Shown: piece after piece, positions 29,616 to 37,715 of the stretch
Layout of the letters: each line of letters starts with the position of its first letter
How positions within the stretch are numbered: the stretch's first letter is position 1
Source of the DNA: an uncultured Aquimarina sp.
GTDB taxonomy: Bacteria; Bacteroidota; Bacteroidia; Flavobacteriales; Flavobacteriaceae
Direction: 5' to 3'
Assembly: GCA_947498815.1 (NCBI GenBank)
Contig: CANMLU010000014.1
Coordinates: 55,269 to 119,268, forward strand
DNA: 64,000 bases
Program-made: the position numbers and the translations under genes
Notes under the pieces: generated by a model
Told to the model about the DNA's origin: nothing
What the model saw: the letters and a program-made list of their open reading frames with translations, nothing else
Database searches by the model: none

Positions 29616-31304
29616 TTATTGTATGACTACTTCAGAATCTTCATAAGCTTCTTCGTGCACATTGGCCACTGCTCTACCACTTGGATCATTCATGTTTTTA
29701 AATGCTTCATCCCATTCTAGTGCTATCTTTGTACTACAAGCAACAGATGGTTCTTGAGGAACACTTAAAGCCGCTGCATCACTTGGGAAATGTTGTTCAA
29801 AAATCGAACGGTAATAAAATTCCTCTTTGTTTTGTGGAGTTTGTATCGGAAATCTAAAGTGCGCATTCGCCATTTGCTCATCGGTCACTTCTATTTCAAC
29901 CACCTCCTTCAAGGTATCTATCCAGCTATACCCTACGCCATCCGAGAATTGTTCTTTTTGTCTCCATGCTACGCTTTCGGGTAAATAAGATTCAAAAGCT
30001 TTTCGAATCACCCATTTCTCCATACGTTCTCCATTGATCATTTTATCTTGAGGGTTAATGCGCATCGCCACATCCATAAACTCTTTATCCAAAAATGGTA
30101 CACGTCCTTCGATACCCCATGCAGCTAGAGATTTATTGGCACGCAAACAATCGTACATATGTAATTTATCAAGCTTACGAACCGTTTCTTCATGAAACTC
30201 TTCGGCGTTTGGAGCCTTATGAAAATACAAATATCCTCCAAAAATCTCATCAGCACCTTCACCAGACAATACCATTTTTACGCCCATAGATTTAATCACT
30301 CTTGCCATTAAATACATAGGAGTAGACGCTCTAATCGTAGTGATATCATATGTCTCAAGATTATATATTACGTCCTTAATAGCATCAAGACCTTCTTGTA
30401 TTGTAAATTTGATTTCATGATGAACTGTACCGATATGGTCCGCTACTTTTTGGGCAGCCGCCAAATCCGGAGATCCTTCCAGTCCAACAGAAAAAGAATG
30501 TAATTGTGGCCACCAAGCTTTCTTGGTATCTCCAGATTCTACTCTTTTATCTGCGTACTTTTTTGCAATTGCCGAAGTAACCGACGAATCCAATCCCCCC
30601 GATAATAAAACTCCATAAGGTACATCCGACATTAATTGTCTATGTACTGCGTCTTCGAGAGCATCTCTAAGCTCGTCGATACTGGTTTGGTTTTCTTTTA
30701 CCGCTTGATAATCCGCCCAATCTCTTACGTACCATTTCTTCAACTCGTCATCATTACCAAATAAGTAATGACCCGGAGGAAACAATTCAATTTTAGTACA
30801 AACCCCTTCAAGAGCTTTTAATTCTGAAGCCACATAAAAGGTTCCATTCTGATCCCATCCCATGTACAATGGTATAATACCCATATGATCCCTTGCAATT
30901 AGATAGGTATCGTTTTCTACATCATAAAGAGCAAAAGCAAAAATACCACTTAACTCATCTATAAAATCCGCACCTTTCTCTTGATATAATGCTAAAATTA
31001 CTTCACAATCCGAGTCTGTCTGAAAATTATATTTTCCTTCAAATTGTTTACGAAGTTCTCTATGGTTATAAATCTCGCCATTTGCGGCTAGTATTAATTT
31101 TTTATCCTCACTAAAAAGAGGTTGTTTCCCCGAAACGGGGTCAACAATAGCGAGTCGTTCATGAGCCAGAATAGCTTTACTATTAGAGTATATACCACTC
31201 CAATCTGGCCCTCTATGACGAATTTTTTTTGACATTTCCAATAATTGAGGCCTTAATACCTCTGCATCTTGCTTCAAATCAAAAGCACAAACAATTCCAC
31301 ACAT
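29616..31304 (-). CDS. asnB: Asparagine synthase (glutamine-hydrolysing)
   Basis: The 562-residue enzyme makes asparagine from aspartate, glutamine and ATP. The N-terminal glutaminase domain starts MCGIVCAFD with the catalytic Cys at position 2 after Met removal. The synthetase domain has the PP-loop SGGLDSS (235-241) and the SGEGADEIFGGY motif. The length matches E. coli AsnB. It is followed on the minus strand by terminators shared with the astacin gene. Confidence 0.97.
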   Translation of the reverse strand: MCGIVCAFDLKQDAEVLRPQLLEMSKKIRHRGPDWSGIYSNSKAILAHERLAIVDPVSGKQPLFSEDKKLILAANGEIYNHRELRKQFEGKYNFQTDSDCEVILALYQEKGADFIDELSGIFAFALYDVENDTYLIARDHMGIIPLYMGWDQNGTFYVASELKALEGVCTKIELFPPGHYLFGNDDELKKWYVRDWADYQAVKENQTSIDELRDALEDAVHRQLMSDVPYGVLLSGGLDSSVTSAIAKKYADKRVESGDTKKAWWPQLHSFSVGLEGSPDLAAAQKVADHIGTVHHEIKFTIQEGLDAIKDVIYNLETYDITTIRASTPMYLMARVIKSMGVKMVLSGEGADEIFGGYLYFHKAPNAEEFHEETVRKLDKLHMYDCLRANKSLAAWGIEGRVPFLDKEFMDVAMRINPQDKMINGERMEKWVIRKAFESYLPESVAWRQKEQFSDGVGYSWIDTLKEVVEIEVTDEQMANAHFRFPIQTPQNKEEFYYRSIFEQHFPSDAAALSVPQEPSVACSTKIALEWDEAFKNMNDPSGRAVANVHEEAYEDSEVVIQ

Positions 31305-31562
31305 AATCTTCTTTTTCTATTAATTGAGAGTTCAAATATTACATTATGATTACAAAATAAAAACAATAAAGCTATTTTAGCTTTCAAATTAAAACAAAAA
31401 GCATCAAAAGTTCTTTAAAAAGAAATTTCAAACTTAAATAAGCTTCGTTATACTATCAGATTGTTATCTTTAATTTTTAACAGAATTTATAGACTCGATT
31501 AACATTTCGCTTGTAAGTTCACATATATCTTTACGTAATTCATTGAAATCAAATTCATCATT

Positions 31563-32096
31563 ATGAAAAAATCACTCGTATTAGTTATCATTATGTTTTT
31601 AGGAGCTGTAACAGCTTCAAATGCTCAAAAATTTGCGGGCCTTCAAAAGAGTCCAACAGATATTTCTTATGCAAAGGCTGACAGAAATGCTAAGCCAGAA
31701 ATTAAAGTTGTTTACAGTCGACCACAGAAAAAAGGAAGGGAGATATTTGGCAACTTAGTAAAATATGACAAAGTATGGAGAACGGGAGCAGATGAGGCTA
31801 CCGAAATTAAATTCTTTATAGATGTAAAGATGGGAGATAAAACAGTGAAAGCTGGAACATATTCTCTTTACTCTATTCCTGGTGAAAAAGAATGGACTAT
31901 CATCTTAAGCACAGATTTAGATAGTTGGGGTGCATACTCGTATGACGAAGGAAAAGATGTTGCCCGAATAAAAGTACCGTCCGCATCTGGTGATGCGCTA
32001 GAGGTTTTCTCTATTGCTTTTAAAAAGGTAGATAAAGGCTATCATATGGTCATGGGATGGGATAAAACACGTGTTGAAGTTCCGTTCTATATGTAA
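31563..32096 (+). CDS. DUF2911 family exported protein
   Basis: The 177-residue protein has a signal peptide ending in ASNAQ and a DUF2911 domain containing VVYSRPQKKGREIFG, KVWRTGADEATEI and TYSLYSIPGEKEWTIIL. The family is widespread in Bacteroidota, is exported, and has no established function. A terminator follows directly. Confidence 0.93.
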   Translation: MKKSLVLVIIMFLGAVTASNAQKFAGLQKSPTDISYAKADRNAKPEIKVVYSRPQKKGREIFGNLVKYDKVWRTGADEATEIKFFIDVKMGDKTVKAGTYSLYSIPGEKEWTIILSTDLDSWGAYSYDEGKDVARIKVPSASGDALEVFSIAFKKVDKGYHMVMGWDKTRVEVPFYM

Positions 32097-32117
32097 TTAT
32101 GTAGCAATCATTAAAAC

Positions 32118-32149
32118 GAAAAACACGACTTGATCAAGTCGTGTTTTTC
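32118..32149. terminator. Terminator after the DUF2911 gene
   Basis: GAAAAACACGACT pairs with AGTCGTGTTTTTC around a 6-base loop. It could also stop minus-strand transcripts from the peptide cluster. Confidence 0.88.
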
Positions 32150-32212
32150 TTTATATGCCCTAAAATAAATGATTGTGATTACCCCTTAAAGGGATAATAA
32201 TGTCTTTCTTTA

Positions 32213-32311
32213 TTACCTGTGTATAGCATGCCCCGATGCACCAGGTAATTCTCTTAAAAATTCCATTACAATTCTAAAAGTTAATCTGAATTTAGTGTAA
32301 AATAGCCCCAT
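32213..32311 (-). CDS. 32-residue peptide, member C of the new paralogous family
   Basis: The 32-codon ORF starts at ATG 32311 (MGLFYTKFRL...) and ends ...EFLRELPGASGHAIHR. It aligns without gaps to the other four members; F4, Y5, F18, L19, L22, P23, G24, A25, S26, A29 and R32 are shared with most. Its N-terminal half is the most divergent, because D11 is replaced by T. A good Bacteroidota promoter (TTG-N20-TATATTTG) lies 25 bases upstream. Net charge is positive. Function is unknown; it is last in the tandem cluster. Confidence 0.72.
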   Translation of the reverse strand: MGLFYTKFRLTFRIVMEFLRELPGASGHAIHR

Positions 32312-32336
32312 ATTTTTATATTAAATTAACATTAAA

Positions 32337-32367
32337 CAAATATAACATCGAAAATAGCCGATGTCAA
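32337..32367 (-). promoter_or_regulatory. Promoter of peptide C with an inverted repeat in the spacer
   Basis: On the minus strand the sequence reads TTG, 20 bases, TATATTTG, which fits the Bacteroidota -33/-7 consensus. The spacer contains ACATCG and CGATGT as inverted 6-bp arms, which could bind a repressor. Confidence 0.6.
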
Positions 32368-32477
32368 TAATTTTTATACTTTTTAGACATAACATGATAT
32401 TTTATCGATAACATACACAGATTGCTATTATTCTGATAGTTAACTCAACCATGTTTATTGTTTTTTACTAAGAAAAT

Positions 32478-32492
32478 GGGGGTGATTTCCCC
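32478..32492. other. GGGG-CCCC hairpin downstream of peptide D
   Basis: On the minus strand this reads GGGGAAATCACCCCC, about 84 bases after the peptide D stop. A matching GGGAAATCTCCCC follows peptide E, so the hairpin looks like part of the repeating unit. Confidence 0.5.
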
Positions 32493-32575
32493 AAAATCAA
32501 GATGCAAAAATGATGCTACATACTAAAGAATGAATCCATAGTCTGTTCTTGACTTTTTTAAAAAATTAAAAATTC

Positions 32576-32674
32576 CTATCTATGAATAGCATTACTGCAA
32601 GCGGAAGGCAGGCTTTTCAAAAATGATTTCAAAGCTTTAATATCTATTGTCAATATACCGTAAAATATCTTCAT
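32576..32674 (-). CDS. 32-residue peptide, member D of the new paralogous family
   Basis: The 32-codon ORF starts at ATG 32674 (MKIFYGILTIDIKALKSF...) and ends ...FLKSLPSACSNAIHR. It is closest to member E (MKIFY start, SNAIHR end) and to the distant member A (MK-FYGI, D11). It has C26 where the others have S26, the only cysteine in the family. Codons for shared residues differ between the copies, as expected for translated genes. AATTATAAAT before the start is shared with member E. Function is unknown. Confidence 0.75.
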   Translation of the reverse strand: MKIFYGILTIDIKALKSFLKSLPSACSNAIHR

Positions 32675-32832
32675 AATCCTTTCATTTATAATTCATTACA
32701 TAAAATAGTACATAATATCAAATTTTTAAAATAATTTATTCCAAAAAAAAGAAGTTTTGGATGTACAAACGCTTTTAAACGTTATATCACAATATTCGAA
32801 TTAAAAATTAACAAAAGTTGAAGAATAAGATT

Positions 32833-32874
32833 ACAATACAACCCATTATTATAGGGGAGATTTCCCTGTATTGT
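32833..32874. repeat. Inverted repeat enclosing a GGGG-CCC hairpin, downstream of peptide E
   Basis: ACAATACA and TGTATTGT are perfect 8-bp arms about 26 bases apart. Between them lies GGGGAGATTTCCC (32854-32866), which on the minus strand resembles the hairpin after peptide D. It may be a transcript end or a regulatory RNA structure. Confidence 0.55.
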
Positions 32875-32952
32875 ACAAAATGACTTTATCCTTTTTTGTT
32901 AAATTCTTTCTCCTCGCCTATCTCTACAAATTTTTATAACGTAAAAAATAGT

Positions 32953-33051
32953 CTATCTGTGAATTGCATTACTGCTGGCAGCAGGCAGCTCTCTCAAAAA
33001 TGCTTTTAAAAGCTTTAAATCAATAAACAATATATTGTAAAAAATTTTCAT
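32953..33051 (-). CDS. 32-residue peptide, member E of the new paralogous family
   Basis: The 32-codon ORF starts at ATG 33051 (MKIFYNILFIDLKLLK...) and ends ...AFLRELPAASSNAIHR. Hydrophobic residues alternate with Lys at 13 and 16 to give an amphipathic helix, followed by L22-P23 and a basic tail. A TATCTTTG box sits 26 bases before the start, at the same distance as in member C. Upstream AATTATAAAT is shared with member D. Function is unknown; type I toxin-like or signalling roles are both possible. Confidence 0.77.
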   Translation of the reverse strand: MKIFYNILFIDLKLLKAFLRELPAASSNAIHR

Positions 33052-33077
33052 AATAGTTTGATTTATAATTTGTTATA

Positions 33078-33085
33078 CAAAGATA
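33078..33085 (-). promoter_or_regulatory. Bacteroidota -7 box for peptide E
   Basis: On the minus strand this reads TATCTTTG, a full TAnnTTTG match, 26 bases upstream of the peptide E start. No clear -33 TTG is present. Confidence 0.5.
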
Positions 33086-33352
33086 GTTTCAGAACATCTC
33101 TGCTTAAAAAAATTAACATTTTTAAAATCGAATTTTAGATATAAAATAACTCACCAAGGATATCTGGTAATAAATGGGGTTTCTGATGTTAATTTTTGAA
33201 GAAATATCCTACAGCTGTAAATGAAGTTTTAGGGGTTTTTTCCCCCTTCTTGGAGCGCCCCAATCATGAAAATCATCAGAACTTATCTATTGAAAACCAT
33301 GATTTAATTAACTTATAGTAAAAAAACTATCTTACTTTTAATATCCATTCAT
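33086..33352. other. Spacer between peptide members B and E
   Basis: This AT-rich spacer holds GGGG-T6-CCCC (33232-33245; on the minus strand GGGG-A6-CCCC), comparable to the hairpins after members D and E. No other gene was recognised. Confidence 0.4.
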
Positions 33353-33380
33353 AAAAAAAGATCGAACCTATTGGTTCGAC
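33353..33380 (-). terminator. Terminator after peptide B
   Basis: TCGAACC and GGTTCGA pair around a 4-base loop. The A-run at 33353-33359 supplies the T-run on the minus strand, so peptide B has its own transcript end. Confidence 0.75.
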
Positions 33381-33435
33381 CCTACTCTTTATTTCAAGTA
33401 ATAAATATTTTTAAAACCTGATGAACTTTGAGTTC

Positions 33436-33534
33436 TTATTTACGCATGGCATATACCGATGCGCCAGGAAGATCCTTTAAGAATCCAAGAATGGCTTTAA
33501 TATCAAGCCCGTTAAAAGTAAAAATTGAAGTCAT
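33436..33534 (-). CDS. 32-residue peptide, member B of the new paralogous family
   Basis: The 32-codon ORF starts at ATG 33534 (MTSIFTFNGLDIKAILGF...) and ends ...FLKDLPGASVYAMRK. The C-terminal half is nearly the same as in member A (LPGAS-x-YAMR). The N-terminus differs but keeps length and D11. It is first in the tandem cluster and is followed by a terminator at 33353. Function is unknown. Exact length conservation at 32 codons is the strongest argument that it is a gene. Confidence 0.73.
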   Translation of the reverse strand: MTSIFTFNGLDIKAILGFLKDLPGASVYAMRK

Positions 33535-33806
33535 ATGTTATTCATTTGTAATTAATTAGTGTAAAATTAACATGAACACAACATATAATCAATCTAATTG
33601 TTAAAAAATTACATTTTTTTTGACGTAGTAACAATTTTACCAGATTAAAACCAATGGGTCGTTTGAGCAAAATTTTAATATGTAAGTTTTTTATTACAAA
33701 AATATGTAGGAAATTAAACATATTCCGTTAAAATTTTATGGCTAAACCATAAAACAAAACCAAAATCATTAAAATTCGAATCAAAAAAGTCAAATTGACA
33801 AACGTA

Positions 33807-34436
33807 TTAAGGTATGTTGAGATATTTATGCGTTTGAAGAGATACTTTCCATTTTGGGTTCTTCATTACATAATCGACTATCATAGGAATCACTTTATCT
33901 CTCACACTCCATTCTGGTTGCAGATATAGAATACACTTATCTGATACTTTGGAAGCTTGATCTTCGGCAAAAGCAAAATCGCTTTTATTATAAACGATAC
34001 ACTTAAGTTCGTTGGTTTCCTTATAAATTTCTGGTTGTGGTAATTTGACTTTCTTTGGAGAAAGACATATCCAGTCCCATTCTCCCGTTAAAGGATATGC
34101 TCCTGATGTTTCAATATGGGTTTGAGCTCCTTTATTTTTAAGTCCTTTGGTAAGTAAAGTCATATCCCATGTCAAAGGTTCGCCTCCTGTTACCACGACT
34201 ACTTTGCTATATTGTAATGCTTTTTCTACTATTAGATTGGTATCTGTTGGAGGATGCAAATCTGCATTCCAGCTCTCTTTAACATCACACCAGTGGCAAC
34301 CTACATCACACCCGCCTATTCTCACAAAATACGCAGCCGTTCCTTTATAATAACCTTCTCCTTGTATAGTATAAAACTCTTCCATTAACGGAAGCATTTC
34401 TCCTTTATCCACCAATTTTTGTGTACTCTCTTGCAT
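33807..34436 (-). CDS. queE: 7-carboxy-7-deazaguanine synthase (radical SAM)
   Basis: The 209-residue protein has the QueE start (EEFYTIQGEGYYKGTAAYFVR), followed by the radical SAM cluster motif CDVGCHWC (C43, C47, C50), with the x3-x2 spacing of the family, and GGEPLTWD. It converts 6-carboxytetrahydropterin to 7-carboxy-7-deazaguanine on the way to queuosine. No other que genes are in the window. A TACCTTTG box lies only 7 bases before the start, so the mRNA may be nearly leaderless. Confidence 0.95.
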   Translation of the reverse strand: MQESTQKLVDKGEMLPLMEEFYTIQGEGYYKGTAAYFVRIGGCDVGCHWCDVKESWNADLHPPTDTNLIVEKALQYSKVVVVTGGEPLTWDMTLLTKGLKNKGAQTHIETSGAYPLTGEWDWICLSPKKVKLPQPEIYKETNELKCIVYNKSDFAFAEDQASKVSDKCILYLQPEWSVRDKVIPMIVDYVMKNPKWKVSLQTHKYLNIP

Positions 34437-34443
34437 AAGTCTG

Positions 34444-34451
34444 CAAAGGTA
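34444..34451 (-). promoter_or_regulatory. Bacteroidota -7 box for queE
   Basis: The minus-strand sequence TACCTTTG fully matches TAnnTTTG, 7 bases before the queE start codon. Confidence 0.5.
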
Positions 34452-34532
34452 ATTAATAATAAAGTACGAATTAAGAATTCTAATCCATGATTTTAAGTAA
34501 CTCCTGTTTTTATAGTATTAAAGACATTCGGA

Positions 34533-34985
34533 TTATTTATTTGGTTTTGCAGCAATACATTCAATTTCAATCTTTGCTCCTACCGCCAAACCTTTAGCCG
34601 CAAATGTTGTGCGGGCGGGCTTTTGCGGGAAATAAGTCTTATAAATTTCATTAAAGGCCGAGAAATCTTCAATATCCGACAAAACTACAGTGCATTTAAC
34701 AACATCTCCCATATCCATATGATGTTGTTCTAAAACCGCTTTAATATTTTCCAGGGTTTGCTTGGTTTCAGCTTTAATGCCTCCATCTACCAATTTTCTT
34801 GTGGTATGATCCATTCCTATCTGTCCGGATAAAAAGAATAAGTTTCCAACCTCAACAATATCCGAAAACGGTGCATTTGCCTTTTTGGGTTCATGAGTTT
34901 TATGAAAAACCACATTTGAAGATTCTGTATTGCAACTGCTCAGCACTAATATTCCAAGAATTAAAAATATAAATGTGTTTTTCAT
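34533..34985 (-). CDS. RidA family protein with lipoprotein signal
   Basis: The 150-residue protein begins with a lipoprotein signal peptide (core FIFLILGILVLSSC, C18). A complete RidA/YjgF domain follows, with FLSGQIGMDHTTRKLVDGG, the conserved C-terminal PARTTFAAKGLAVGAKIEIE and the arginine (PAR) that binds the imine substrate. Cytosolic RidA hydrolyses reactive enamines and imines. Here it would sit on the periplasmic or outer-membrane surface, which is unusual. Its substrate is therefore uncertain. Confidence 0.88.
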   Translation of the reverse strand: MKNTFIFLILGILVLSSCNTESSNVVFHKTHEPKKANAPFSDIVEVGNLFFLSGQIGMDHTTRKLVDGGIKAETKQTLENIKAVLEQHHMDMGDVVKCTVVLSDIEDFSAFNEIYKTYFPQKPARTTFAAKGLAVGAKIEIECIAAKPNK

Positions 34986-35096
34986 GGTATAAAAATTTAA
35001 AACGGTGTTCTTTATCGATAGTTGAGCATTAAAATTAAGTTATAATTTCGATAGAAAAGTTAAGATTCATACTTTTATCAAAAATTACATCCAATT

Positions 35097-36632
35097 ATGA
35101 GCGATAATAAGGCATTTTTAGATCATATTAATGAAGGTTACAAAACCAAAGGTGATTTTATAACTATGGGTGCAGCTATGCATAATGGCGAAACAGTTAC
35201 TGACGCCCATGTTAAGGTTCCGCTAAAAACATTAAATCGTCACGGCCTTATCGCTGGAGCTACTGGTACAGGTAAAACCAAAACATTGCAAGTAATTGCA
35301 GAAAACCTGAGTGAGCAAGGGATCCCAGTACTCCTTATGGATATAAAAGGTGACCTTAGTGGAATTGCTGCTGCAAGTCCTGGACATCCCAAAATTGACG
35401 AGCGTCACGAAAAAATAGGCATTCCATTTGAAGCCAAGGGTTTTCCTGTAGAGATACTTTCGTTATCCGAACAAGATGGAGTAAGACTTCGTGCAACTGT
35501 AAGTGAATTTGGACCTGTATTATTATCTAGAATTCTGGATGTTACCGAAACTCAGGCCGGAATCATATCCATCATATTTAAGTACTGTGATGACAATAAA
35601 TTGCCCTTGCTGGATTTAAAAGATCTCAAAAAAGTACTACAATTCTCAACACAAGAAGGTAAAAAAGAGCTTGAAAAAGATTATGGCCGTATTTCGACTG
35701 CCTCTACCGGATCTATTTTACGAAAGATCGTAGAACTCGAGCAGCAGGGAGCTGATCTTTTTTTTGGTGAAAAATCTTTTGAAGTTGAAGATTTATGTCG
35801 TGTAGATGAAAATGGAAGGGGTATTATTAATATTATTAGGCTAACTGATATTCAAGACAGACCCAAGTTATTTTCAACCTTTATGTTGAGTCTTTTGGCA
35901 GAGATTTATGGAACATTTCCAGAACAAGGAGATAGCGGAAGACCAGAGCTCATTATTTTTCTTGATGAAGCTCATTTAATATTCAAACAAGCATCCAACG
36001 CTTTGATGGATCAAATCGAGAGTATTGTAAAATTAATACGATCTAAAGGTGTAGGATTATATTTTGTTACTCAAAATCCAACCGATGTACCCGATGGTGT
36101 TCTGGGACAACTTGGTTTAAAAGTTCAACATGCATTAAGAGCATTTACTGCCAAAGATCGAAAAGCAATAAAACTAACTGCAGAAAACTACCCGATTTCA
36201 GAATACTATGACACCAAAGAAATACTGACTTCACTGGGAATTGGAGAAGCTCTTATTTCTGCGCTAGACGAAAAAGGGCGCCCAACACCTCTGGCAGCTA
36301 CAATGCTTAGAGCCCCAATGAGTAGAATGGATGTATTGACCGATAATGAACTCAAAGCATTACTTAAGAAATCAAAACTCACTTCAAAATATAATAAAGA
36401 AATAGATAGAGAAAGTGCTTATGAGCTTTTAGGAGAAAAAATAGAAAAAGCAGAAGCTGCAGAAGCAAAAGCCGCTGCAAAAAAAGAACGAGAAAAACTT
36501 GAAAAAAGTAAATCAAGTTCAAGATCCAGAAGCAGGCGAACAAGTACAACAGAAAAAGCAGTTATAAAAGTACTTACAAGTGCAACTTTTATTAGAGGAG
36601 CTTTGGGAGTTCTGAATAAGTTATTAAAATAA
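35097..36632 (+). CDS. HerA-like (DUF853) P-loop ATPase
   Basis: The 511-residue protein has Walker A GATGTGKT (54-61) and Walker B LIIFLDEAHLIF, with the DUF853 layout (HGLIAGATGTGKTKTLQ; LLMDIKGDLSGIA; FVTQNPTDVPDGVLGQLG). The family resembles HerA/FtsK hexameric motors, but its cellular job is unknown. The C-terminus (about 440-490) is Ala, Lys, Glu and Ser/Arg rich and probably disordered. It is not next to NurA or Mre11 genes, so a repair role is not supported by context. Confidence 0.9.
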   Translation: MSDNKAFLDHINEGYKTKGDFITMGAAMHNGETVTDAHVKVPLKTLNRHGLIAGATGTGKTKTLQVIAENLSEQGIPVLLMDIKGDLSGIAAASPGHPKIDERHEKIGIPFEAKGFPVEILSLSEQDGVRLRATVSEFGPVLLSRILDVTETQAGIISIIFKYCDDNKLPLLDLKDLKKVLQFSTQEGKKELEKDYGRISTASTGSILRKIVELEQQGADLFFGEKSFEVEDLCRVDENGRGIINIIRLTDIQDRPKLFSTFMLSLLAEIYGTFPEQGDSGRPELIIFLDEAHLIFKQASNALMDQIESIVKLIRSKGVGLYFVTQNPTDVPDGVLGQLGLKVQHALRAFTAKDRKAIKLTAENYPISEYYDTKEILTSLGIGEALISALDEKGRPTPLAATMLRAPMSRMDVLTDNELKALLKKSKLTSKYNKEIDRESAYELLGEKIEKAEAAEAKAAAKKEREKLEKSKSSSRSRSRRTSTTEKAVIKVLTSATFIRGALGVLNKLLK

Positions 36633-36674
36633 TTTACGTTTAAGAAAGAGCAAATTATTTAAATAATAAACATC

Positions 36675-37238
36675 ATGACAAATAGATTTTTTCAAATAGC
36701 TATAATTTCGGTACTTATTTTTGGATGTCAAAAAGAAAAAAAGCAAGATCCTTTTGAAATTACGAACAATAGGATTGGTTTTTTAACCCATGAAATTCAA
36801 GTAAGTCAATTAGATTCAATTTTTAAAAACGATTCGATCATTAATGGTTCTGTAGGCAACAAACTTTTGAATGCCAATGAAATAATAGTTCATGAAAAAG
36901 GAGGTGCTAAACTTCTTATTTTAGAAGTAAAAACAGCATCCGATCCGACCTCTACAATTGAAAATATACAGGTTATTGATGCAAGATATAAGACTCCGTC
37001 GGGATTATCTTCTGGAAGTATATTTAAGAACATAAAGGACAATTATGAAATTTCTAAGATTAACAACACTTTAAGTACAGCTGTGATTTTTGTGGATAGT
37101 ATACAGGCATATTTCACTATTGACAAGAAAGAGCTTCCGCAAGAGTTTCGACAAACAACCGATATCAAAATCGAAGCTTCTGACATTCCTGATAGTGCAA
37201 AAATCAAACACTTTTGGATAAGTTGGGATAAAAATTAA
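36675..37238 (+). CDS. Lipoprotein of unknown function
   Basis: The 187-residue protein has a short signal peptide with lipobox LIFGC. The mature part is strand-rich with polar stretches and no family I recognise (IGFLTHEIQVSQLDSIF; FWISWDKN at the end). It follows the HerA-like gene by about 40 bases and precedes another unknown gene at the same spacing, so co-transcription is likely. Confidence 0.7.
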   Translation: MTNRFFQIAIISVLIFGCQKEKKQDPFEITNNRIGFLTHEIQVSQLDSIFKNDSIINGSVGNKLLNANEIIVHEKGGAKLLILEVKTASDPTSTIENIQVIDARYKTPSGLSSGSIFKNIKDNYEISKINNTLSTAVIFVDSIQAYFTIDKKELPQEFRQTTDIKIEASDIPDSAKIKHFWISWDKN

Positions 37239-37277
37239 ATTGTAAGTTATTTAGAATTGAACTCAAAAATTGACTAA

Positions 37278-37688
37278 ATGGGAATATCTTGTGCTCCAGC
37301 TCCGACAAATAAGAAAGAATATATAAGCGATATTGGAAGAATATTAGTTGAGGAACACGGAAAAAAGAAGTACTATAAGCCAGAAGAAGTCAAAAAAGCA
37401 CATCAAAAAAGTAAATGGTATGATGGACTAGATTTTTCATGCTGGGCCATGAGTACTTTTTCATCACATTCTGACTTTGATAAATATCATGAAGAAACTG
37501 GCGAAGTTTGTAATTATGCTGAAATGAAAAGTGAAATGCTGACTGGAATCTCGAACTCGAATGTAACCGATTGGGCATCGATTCCTGATATTGACCTAGA
37601 CGCTTCTTGGTTAGACCTTGGAGAATTGTTTGAAGGGGTTCTAGAAGGAATTGGGGAATTTATTGCAGGGATACTTGATGGATTGTAG
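37278..37688 (+). CDS. Small acidic protein of unknown function
   Basis: The 136-residue protein starts MGISCAPAPTNKKEY and contains a basic middle (HGKKKYYKPEEVKKAHQKSK) and an acidic C-terminus (LDLGELFEGVLEGIGEFIAG) that should form an amphipathic helix. There is no hydrophobic signal sequence, so Cys5 is not a lipobox. I do not recognise the family. It lies between the lipoprotein gene and the cupin gene, 27 bases before the latter. Confidence 0.65.
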   Translation: MGISCAPAPTNKKEYISDIGRILVEEHGKKKYYKPEEVKKAHQKSKWYDGLDFSCWAMSTFSSHSDFDKYHEETGEVCNYAEMKSEMLTGISNSNVTDWASIPDIDLDASWLDLGELFEGVLEGIGEFIAGILDGL

Positions 37689-37715
37689 TAAAAATATCTA
37701 AAGGAAGGAAATACT

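Noticed and set aside
37278-37300. Lipobox-like Cys5 in the 136-residue protein
   Set aside because: No hydrophobic segment comes before the cysteine, so a lipoprotein signal is not possible.
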